From CAYMJK01 sp043101635 (lineage in GTDB: Bacteria; Planctomycetota; Phycisphaerae; Phycisphaerales; UBA1924): DNA of 11,905 nt. Positions 7,231 through 11,905 of this stretch are shown piece after piece. The stretch spans positions 1-11,905 of the forward strand of contig JBICIE010000031.1 in NCBI GenBank assembly GCA_043101635.1, in the 5' to 3' direction. The translations under genes were made by a program, and so were the position numbers. Position 1 is the stretch's first letter; each line of letters begins with the position of its first letter. The notes beneath the pieces were generated by a model. It did no database searches. It was not told the DNA's origin and saw nothing but the letters and a program-made list of their open reading frames with translations.

Positions 7231-7911
7231 ATGAGCGAGCTTCCGCCCGATCTGCCCCACAAGCCCTACCAGCCCTGGGATCCGCAGCGCCCTGCCCTGG
7301 AGGCGGCCCGCGCCTTCTACGACGTGATGCGCCGGCGGCGCAGCGTGCGGATGTTCTCCGAGCGCCCGGTCGCGCAGGAAGTGATCGAGCAGTTGATCCT
7401 GGCGGCAGGAACTGCGCCCTCCGGGGCGCACAAACAGCCGTGGCGCTTCGTGGCGGTCAGTGACCCGGCCTTGAAGCGCCGGATCCGCGAGGCCGCCGAG
7501 GCCGAGGAGCGCGAGTTCTACACCCGCCGCGCCAACGCCGAGTGGCTGGCCGACCTGGCGCCCCTCCAGACCGGACCGGAGAAGGAGTTCCTCGAGATCG
7601 CCCCATGGCTGATCGTGGTCTTCAAGCTTATGAAGACGGACGCCGGCGGGCAGGTGTACTACGCCAACGAGTCGGTGGGCATCGCCGCGGGGATGCTGAT
7701 CGCGGCGATCCACCACGCCGGGCTGGTCACGCTCACCCACACGCCCAGCCCGATGGGATTCCTCGCGCAGGTGCTCCATCGCCCGGCGCACGAGCGGCCG
7801 TTCCTGCTGCTGCCGGTGGGCTACCCGGCCGAAGGCGCCACCGTGCCCGACCTGCAGCGCAAGGCCCTCGGCGAGATCATGGCGCTGAACGCCGGCGATC
7901 AGGCCGGCTGA
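7231..7911 (+). CDS. Iodotyrosine deiodinase-like FMN flavoprotein (nitroreductase superfamily, IYD branch)
   Basis: 226 residues from ATG 7231. FMN-site motifs: R36-R-R-R-S-V-R-M-F-S (around 35-43), T61-A-P-S-G-A-H-K-Q-P-W71, and T171-P-S-P. The C-terminus, P195-V-G-Y-P-A then A203-T-V-P-D-L-Q-R-K-A-L-G-E-I-M, closely follows animal IYD. Key evidence: the three residues that hold the zwitterion of iodotyrosine in characterised IYDs (human E157, Y161, K182) appear with identical spacing as E93, Y97 and K118. Family knowledge: these enzymes are homodimers that use FMN for reductive dehalogenation of halotyrosines; ordinary nitroreductases lack this lid. Inference: dehalogenation of a halotyrosine-like substrate in the cytoplasm; electron donor and true substrate unknown. 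The gene stands alone, possibly leaderless, and its 3' end overlaps the convergent transporter gene by 13 bases. Confidence 0.9.
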   Translation: MSELPPDLPHKPYQPWDPQRPALEAARAFYDVMRRRRSVRMFSERPVAQEVIEQLILAAGTAPSGAHKQPWRFVAVSDPALKRRIREAAEAEEREFYTRRANAEWLADLAPLQTGPEKEFLEIAPWLIVVFKLMKTDAGGQVYYANESVGIAAGMLIAAIHHAGLVTLTHTPSPMGFLAQVLHRPAHERPFLLLPVGYPAEGATVPDLQRKALGEIMALNAGDQAG

Positions 7912-9497
7912 GCGATGCGCTCCGCAGCGCGCCGCTGGCTGATGGCCAGCCCGATGGCGAGGCCCGCCGAGAGCAGGCAAAGCGCTCCGGCGACCGTGAA
8001 GGCCAGCCCGTACGAGCCGGTCGCCGTCTTGGCGGCGTTGCCCGCCGCGATGCCGACGACGCCGGCGATGCCGTAGCTGGTGAAGACGAAGCCGTAGTTG
8101 ACGCCGAGGTTCTTCGATCCGAACAGGTCCGCCGTGGCGGAGGGGAACAGCGCGAAGTTGCCGCCGAAGTTGAACCCGACGATCGAGGCGGCCACGGCGA
8201 GGCTCAGTTCCGTGCGCATCGACGCCAGCAGGAACATCATGATCGCCTGCAGCGTGAACATGGCGACGAAGGCGCTGGTGCGCCCGATGCGGTCGGAGAC
8301 GAACCCCCAGGCGATGCGCCCGACGGCGTTGAAGATGGCCAGCCAGCCGACGGCCGCGGCGCCCTTGAGCAGCAGGTCGGCGGTCTCCATCTCGGAAAGG
8401 TCGGGGTTGACCTCGCGGGCGGCGCCCAGCAGTTGTTCGCCCGCGAAGACCTTGACGATGCCGATCACCATCAGCCCGGCCATGGCGCCGGAGAAGAACA
8501 TGGTCCAGAGGACGTAGAACGACGGGTTGCGCAGCGTGCTCTGCCAGGCCGACTCGGCCGGCGGCGCGCCGGCGCCGGGGCGGGACGCCGGGTTCTGCGC
8601 CGGCGGGTTGCGCAGCAGCATGGCGCCGATCGAGACGCCGACGAAGCAGACCAGCGCGTGCACGAAGAAGAAGTCGGTGACGCCGTGCTGCTCGATGAAG
8701 CCGAGAGCCCCGATGGTGCGCCCCTTGAACAGGTAGGCGCCGAAGCCGAAGCCGGCCACGGCGAGCCCGGAGACCAGCCCCTTGTGCTGCGGGAACCACT
8801 TGACCAGGGCCGCGATCGGGCAGACGTAGGCGAAGCCGATGCCGGCGCCGGCGAGGAAGCCGATGGTGCCCCAGAGCACGAACAGCTTGTCGAGTTCGCC
8901 CTGCTGCCCGACGTAGCGCTGGGCCAGCACGACACCGGCGACGATCGCCGCGGCGGTGACGCCGAGTTGCACGGGCGTTTCCATCGCCGCGCGGTCGATG
9001 CGCGGGCTGCTGAGAATGACGCGGGCGATCATCAGCAGCACGATCGTCACCGCCCCGACAAACGCGGCGTGGCCCAGCAGGAAGACCACCGGGTTGTTCA
9101 TGAGTCCGGCGACAAGGAAGCCGAGCCCCATGAGGGCGGCGCCGATGAAGGCAGGCAGGCGCGGCCCGGTGACATCCTGGATGCGTCCGGCGAGCACCAT
9201 CACGACCGCGAAGGAGAGGATGCAGATGCTGAAGGCGTACTTCAGGTAGCCCTGCTGCTCGGCGATGCGCAACTGGCGCTCGGCGGCGTCGGCCACGACC
9301 AGCGCCCCTTCCGGCGCCGGCGCCCCGGCCAGCTCAACCTCGGTGACAACCGGCGGGAAGATCTCCGCGGTCAGCGGCTGCCAGAAGATGCTGTAGCCGT
9401 AGACGGTGCCGAGGATGAGTTGCACGATGATGGCGCCGAGCAGCACGCCCATTCGAGCGCCAACTGACGAGCCCGAACGATCCGCGGCGGCATCCAT
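7899..9497 (-). CDS. MFS transporter of the OFA (oxalate/formate antiporter-type) family
   Basis: 532 residues from ATG 9497, which is preceded by AAGGGAG six bases upstream (9510-9504), a good Shine-Dalgarno. The family signature is clear: G219-I-G-F-A-Y-V-C-P-I-A-A-L-V-K-W-F-P, then K239-G-L-V-S-G-L-A-V-A-G-F-G-F-G. MFS motif A-like turns occur at G104-R-I-Q-D-V-T-G-P-R and R394...S401-D-R-I-G-R. About 12-14 membrane spans are expected. It is roughly 110 residues longer than OxlT. The extra length includes a hydrophilic loop after TM1 (about 48-82), an insertion with a further hydrophobic stretch (about 163-202), and a Pro/Ala-rich central loop (298-318). Family members exchange small carboxylates, but the substrate is unknown here. 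The TM11-like segment F472-T-S-Y-G lacks the lysine reported as essential in OxlT. No partner enzyme for oxalate or formate is nearby. Confidence 0.9.
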   Translation of the reverse strand: MDAAADRSGSSVGARMGVLLGAIIVQLILGTVYGYSIFWQPLTAEIFPPVVTEVELAGAPAPEGALVVADAAERQLRIAEQQGYLKYAFSICILSFAVVMVLAGRIQDVTGPRLPAFIGAALMGLGFLVAGLMNNPVVFLLGHAAFVGAVTIVLLMIARVILSSPRIDRAAMETPVQLGVTAAAIVAGVVLAQRYVGQQGELDKLFVLWGTIGFLAGAGIGFAYVCPIAALVKWFPQHKGLVSGLAVAGFGFGAYLFKGRTIGALGFIEQHGVTDFFFVHALVCFVGVSIGAMLLRNPPAQNPASRPGAGAPPAESAWQSTLRNPSFYVLWTMFFSGAMAGLMVIGIVKVFAGEQLLGAAREVNPDLSEMETADLLLKGAAAVGWLAIFNAVGRIAWGFVSDRIGRTSAFVAMFTLQAIMMFLLASMRTELSLAVAASIVGFNFGGNFALFPSATADLFGSKNLGVNYGFVFTSYGIAGVVGIAAGNAAKTATGSYGLAFTVAGALCLLSAGLAIGLAISQRRAAERIAQPA

Positions 9498-9567
9498 GAT
9501 GTGCTCCCTTCACGCATCGGGGCGAGGCCAGTGTCGCGCGGCAGGTCCGGGCCCCTGGAGATGTCCG

Positions 9568-9579
9568 GGAGTGTACTCC
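9568..9579 (-). promoter_or_regulatory. Inverted repeat GGAGT-GT-ACTCC over a -10-like TACACT upstream of the MFS gene
   Basis: GGAGT (9568-9572) and ACTCC (9575-9579) are perfect inverted half-sites separated by two bases. On the minus strand they contain TACACT (9575-9570; 4 of 6 to TATAAT), about 70 bases before the MFS ATG. No good -35 is seen, so this is a candidate promoter/operator only. Confidence 0.3.
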
Positions 9580-9615
9580 ACCGGGGCGGCGGCGGAGCGC
9601 GCCGATAGCGCGCGT

Positions 9616-9661
9616 GGCGCCGCAGCGCGCGACCGGCGCGCGCGCGCAACTTCGCGGCGCC
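9616..9661 (-). terminator. Strong GC hairpin after the ABC permease gene (terminator or attenuator candidate)
   Basis: Outer arms GGCGCCGC (9616-9623) and GCGGCGCC (9654-9661) are perfect 8-base complements. Inside them GCGCGC (9625-9630) and GCGCGC (9636-9641) can form a second 6-bp stem. The structure lies 35 bases past the permease stop and upstream of the MFS gene, in the direction of both. There is no T-tract, so it is not a textbook intrinsic terminator. The alternating GC run 9636-9647 could also favour Z-DNA. Confidence 0.45.
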
Positions 9662-9695
9662 GGCGCGTGCGCTATAATCGTGGTTGCCCCGCGGG

Positions 9696-11762
9696 TCAGG
9701 ATGGACGTCCGGTCAGGCGATTGAACTGCCGGACCGCGAAGGCGATCATCAACAGCCCGGCGCCGATCTGCAGGCCGCTGCCGACGATCGCGGCGATGGT
9801 GAAGCCGCCGGCAGTCACTTCCCAGTCGCCGATGTAGTAGTCGTTGCGCCAGTCGTTGAGCGCGCCATCGACGGCGAAGCCCATCATGGCCGGCGGCGAG
9901 TTGATCAAGTTCAGATGCACCAGCCCCTCGGCCAGGTCGTTTGCCGGCGACGTGACCCACGCGAAGAGGCCGATCGCGAGCCACGAGCCGATCCAGACGC
10001 TCAGAGCGAACCCGAGGTTCCAGATCGCCGCCAGGGTGGTGCGCCGCAGGAGCATGCTCATCAGCAGCCCGCTGGCGCTGAGGAGAATGACCGGCCCTGC
10101 GAAGATGATCACCGCTTGCAGCACGAGCACAGGCGGGATCCAGCGCCCCAGGGCAGCCAGCCCAAGATCGGCGACGATCACGCTCAGCAGCAGCCACTGG
10201 CGACGCAGCGTGCCGAGGAACTTGCCCAGCAGGATGTCTCTCGGCGCCAGCGGGGTCGTCAACAGCGTGTCCCACGAGCCGGCCTCGCGCTCGGCGCCGA
10301 CGGCGCTGGTGGTTAGCAGCGCGCCCTGGAGCATGGCCGCCAGCAGGCAGATGATGGCTATGGAGGCGTGCACGCCCTGCTCGGCAGGCCCCCAGCGGAT
10401 CCAGAGCAGGGCGGGAACGGCGATGGCGATCGCGATGGCGAGGATGGTGCGCTGGCGCGTGCCCAGCGAACTCTGGCGCAGCTCGCGCCACAGGACCGGC
10501 GCTTCGCCGACCTCGCGGCTGCGCCGGGCGGCGCCGCGTTCCGGCAGCGAGCCCTCAGCTCGCAGCCGCTCCACGCCGCGCCGGGCGATCCGGCGCATCA
10601 CGTCGAACGCAACGACCAGAGCGCTCAGACCGATCCACACCAGCAGCAGGCCGCCGATGTCGCCGACATATGCGCCCAGCGCCCCACCGGCGGTGAAGAT
10701 CAGAGCCCAGGCGAGCACGCGGATCGGCCAGGACACCTGCGGCAGGCGCTGGTGAAAGGCCAGATACCGGCGCGCCACGCGCCGAGCCGCCTTCGGCGTC
10801 ATGACCGGCTCGCCGGAGGCCTCGGCGATCATGACACGCCGCAGCTCGATGGCGCTGAACCAGATGACGAGCAGCGCTGCAGCGCTGTTGAAGATGGTGT
10901 TGGCCAGCCAGAGCGGCAGGCCGAAGGCGCTGGCGCCGAGCGCCGGCTGCTGCAGCGCGCCGAGGCAGAGCGGCGCGCAGGTCGCCATGAGCTCCCCGCC
11001 GGGCGGACCCGCCGCTCTGAAGCCGGTCAGCGCGCCCCAGGTCAGCATCGGCCCGAACATGATCAGGCCCATGGTCACGATGGCAAACAGCATCGCGCCG
11101 GGCCCGCGCTTGTGCCAGATGGAGTACATGAGCCCGAGGGCTGCGCCGAGCAGCGCAGTGGAGAGCGAGATGGCGGTGATCGCCAGCACCGTCTCGGCGG
11201 GCACGCCGCCGTACAGGCGCACGGCCAGCAGCAGCGGCGCCGCGAGCAGCCCGAGGATCATGAGCTGCGCGGTGCGGGCCGACAGCTTGCCGACGATGAT
11301 GGCAACGCTGCTCAGCGGCGTGGTCATGAGCGTCGGCAGAGTGCGGGCCCGCTTCTCATCGGCGATGGCGCCGCCCGTCAGGGCGGGGGCGACCACGGCC
11401 ATGGTGATGAACATGCACCAGCCGAGGGCAAAGGTGATCTGCGGGGCGATCTGCTGCAGGCTCTGGGCCAGGGCCACGCCGGAGGAGCGGGCCGCGACGC
11501 TGGACCACGAGGCGCTGAAGGCGACCGACGCCACGATGAGCAGGATGACGGCGTACAGGAAGCGCAGCGCGTACGGCCCGCGCCGGCGCCCGGCGCCGAC
11601 GACCTCGCGCTGAAAGATCGGGCCAAGAAAGAGGTTCGGGACCGCAGCCGGCGCGGCGGTGAGCAAATGCAGCGACGTCGCGACAACACCGGGGCGCACG
11701 GCGGTCCCGCTCCGGCGCCCCGCCGCGGCGTCGCTCGCCTGTCCCTCGACGGCCTGCGTCAC
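9696..11762 (-). CDS. ABC-2 type transporter permease with two tandem permease modules in one polypeptide
   Basis: 688 residues from GTG 11762, chosen because it overlaps the ATPase stop as GTGA. It is an integral membrane protein with many hydrophobic spans. Two halves repeat the same landmarks: G47-P-I-F-Q-R-E53 and A421-P-V-L-W-R-E427; then A134-D-E-K-R...T147-T-P-L...G158-K159 and A490-E-R-E-A...T502-T-P-L...G513-K514. This E-(K/R)...L-x-T-T-P-L...G-K pattern marks ABC-2 membrane domains, normally one per chain of about 250-400 residues. A charged linker (about 390-425) separates the modules. Inference: the fused chain replaces a permease dimer above the ATPase encoded just upstream. Substrate unknown; exporters of this type move lipids, polysaccharides, antibiotics or peptides. 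A strong GC hairpin follows the stop. Confidence 0.88.
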   Translation of the reverse strand: MTQAVEGQASDAAAGRRSGTAVRPGVVATSLHLLTAAPAAVPNLFLGPIFQREVVGAGRRRGPYALRFLYAVILLIVASVAFSASWSSVAARSSGVALAQSLQQIAPQITFALGWCMFITMAVVAPALTGGAIADEKRARTLPTLMTTPLSSVAIIVGKLSARTAQLMILGLLAAPLLLAVRLYGGVPAETVLAITAISLSTALLGAALGLMYSIWHKRGPGAMLFAIVTMGLIMFGPMLTWGALTGFRAAGPPGGELMATCAPLCLGALQQPALGASAFGLPLWLANTIFNSAAALLVIWFSAIELRRVMIAEASGEPVMTPKAARRVARRYLAFHQRLPQVSWPIRVLAWALIFTAGGALGAYVGDIGGLLLVWIGLSALVVAFDVMRRIARRGVERLRAEGSLPERGAARRSREVGEAPVLWRELRQSSLGTRQRTILAIAIAIAVPALLWIRWGPAEQGVHASIAIICLLAAMLQGALLTTSAVGAEREAGSWDTLLTTPLAPRDILLGKFLGTLRRQWLLLSVIVADLGLAALGRWIPPVLVLQAVIIFAGPVILLSASGLLMSMLLRRTTLAAIWNLGFALSVWIGSWLAIGLFAWVTSPANDLAEGLVHLNLINSPPAMMGFAVDGALNDWRNDYYIGDWEVTAGGFTIAAIVGSGLQIGAGLLMIAFAVRQFNRLTGRPS

Positions 11763-11905
11763 TGGACTGCGCCTTTCGTGAGCGTCATGAAAGCGTCCTC
11801 GAGGCGGACGCGGCGCGGGTTGATCGCGTCGATGCGCCCGCCGAGGGCGATCAGGCGTTCGACGATGAAGTGGCGGCCGTGGTCACCGGGCGTGAGTTCC
11901 AGCAC
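11759..11905 (-). CDS. C-terminal end of an ABC transporter ATPase (5' part outside window)
   Basis: 48 residues are visible, ending at TGA 11761-11759. The frame enters from the right edge as V-L-E-L-T-P-G-D-H-G and closes with R-R-V-R-L-E-D-A-F-M-T-L-T-K-G. The L-E-D-x-F-(M/L)-x-L-T pattern is the usual tail of ABC-2-type ATPases, after the nucleotide-binding motifs, which lie outside the window. Its stop overlaps the permease GTG by four bases, so the two are translationally coupled and should form one exporter. The Walker motifs cannot be checked here. Confidence 0.82.
   Translation of the reverse strand: MLELTPGDHGRHFIVERLIALGGRIDAINPRRVRLEDAFMTLTKGAVQ

Noticed and set aside
7174..8799. 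Upstream extension of the large minus-strand frame of the exported protein (to about 1,506 residues)
   Set aside because: It runs antisense through the deiodinase-like gene and out of frame through the MFS gene. The residues there are Arg/Gly/His-rich without any recognisable motif, while ATG 7173 begins a signal peptide.
7542..9467. 641-residue plus-strand frame opposite the MFS gene
   Set aside because: An Asp/Glu/Gly/His-rich shadow of the transporter, and it overlaps the deiodinase-like gene in another frame.
9684..10316. 210-residue plus-strand frame after the perfect TATAAT
   Set aside because: It starts at TTG, lies wholly antisense to the permease, and its composition is that of a shadow frame. 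The TATAAT is kept as a finding, but not this frame.

Overview
The window reads as chromosome of a very GC-rich planctomycete-like bacterium, most likely class Phycisphaerae. Three things suggest this: a C-terminal pair of dockerin/EF-hand-like repeats of the D-x-DGDG-x-LT-x2-DFL-x-FQN type, common on exported proteins of that group; an ECF sigma factor translationally coupled to a membrane Ser/Thr kinase with a TPR-like tail; and the general style of the other genes (large exported protein of unknown function, two-module ABC-2 permease). The taxonomic call is inference; no rRNA or other marker gene is present.

Layout, left to right. At 1-222 (+) lies the 3' end of an exported, dockerin-like protein. 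Converging on it is a minus-strand operon of an ECF sigma factor (3135-2599) and a Ser/Thr kinase (2602-245), joined by a 4-base ATGA overlap. A sigma70-like promoter at 3180-3208 and a Shine-Dalgarno at 3141-3144 together fix the sigma factor start. Divergent from it is a voltage-gated K+ channel with a C-terminal zinc ribbon (3358-4164, +). Between the channel and the next gene lies an inverted repeat built from degenerate 7-base units (4162-4273). A 964-residue exported protein follows (7173-4279, -), with a jelly-roll-like N-terminus, a probable degenerate TIM barrel and two beta-sandwich-like C-terminal regions.

Divergent from that gene, 57 bases away, is an iodotyrosine deiodinase-like flavoprotein (7231-7911, +) whose transcript may be leaderless. 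It overlaps tail to tail by 13 bases with an OFA-family (oxalate/formate antiporter type) MFS transporter (9497-7899, -). A 198-base spacer with a strong GC hairpin separates the transporter from an ABC-2 permease with two permease modules in one chain (11762-9696, -). That permease is coupled by a GTGA overlap to the C-terminal end of its probable ATPase (from the window edge to 11759).

Functionally, the sigma/kinase pair is a signalling unit and the ATPase/permease pair is an exporter operon. The channel, exported protein, deiodinase-like enzyme and MFS transporter look like single-gene transcription units. I found no tRNA, rRNA, CRISPR array, insertion sequence or phage gene. The region looks like ordinary chromosome rather than a mobile island. 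The most notable items are the heptamer-based inverted repeat, the intact IYD ligand triad in a bacterial protein, the apparently inactive glycosidase-like barrel and the duplicated ABC-2 module.
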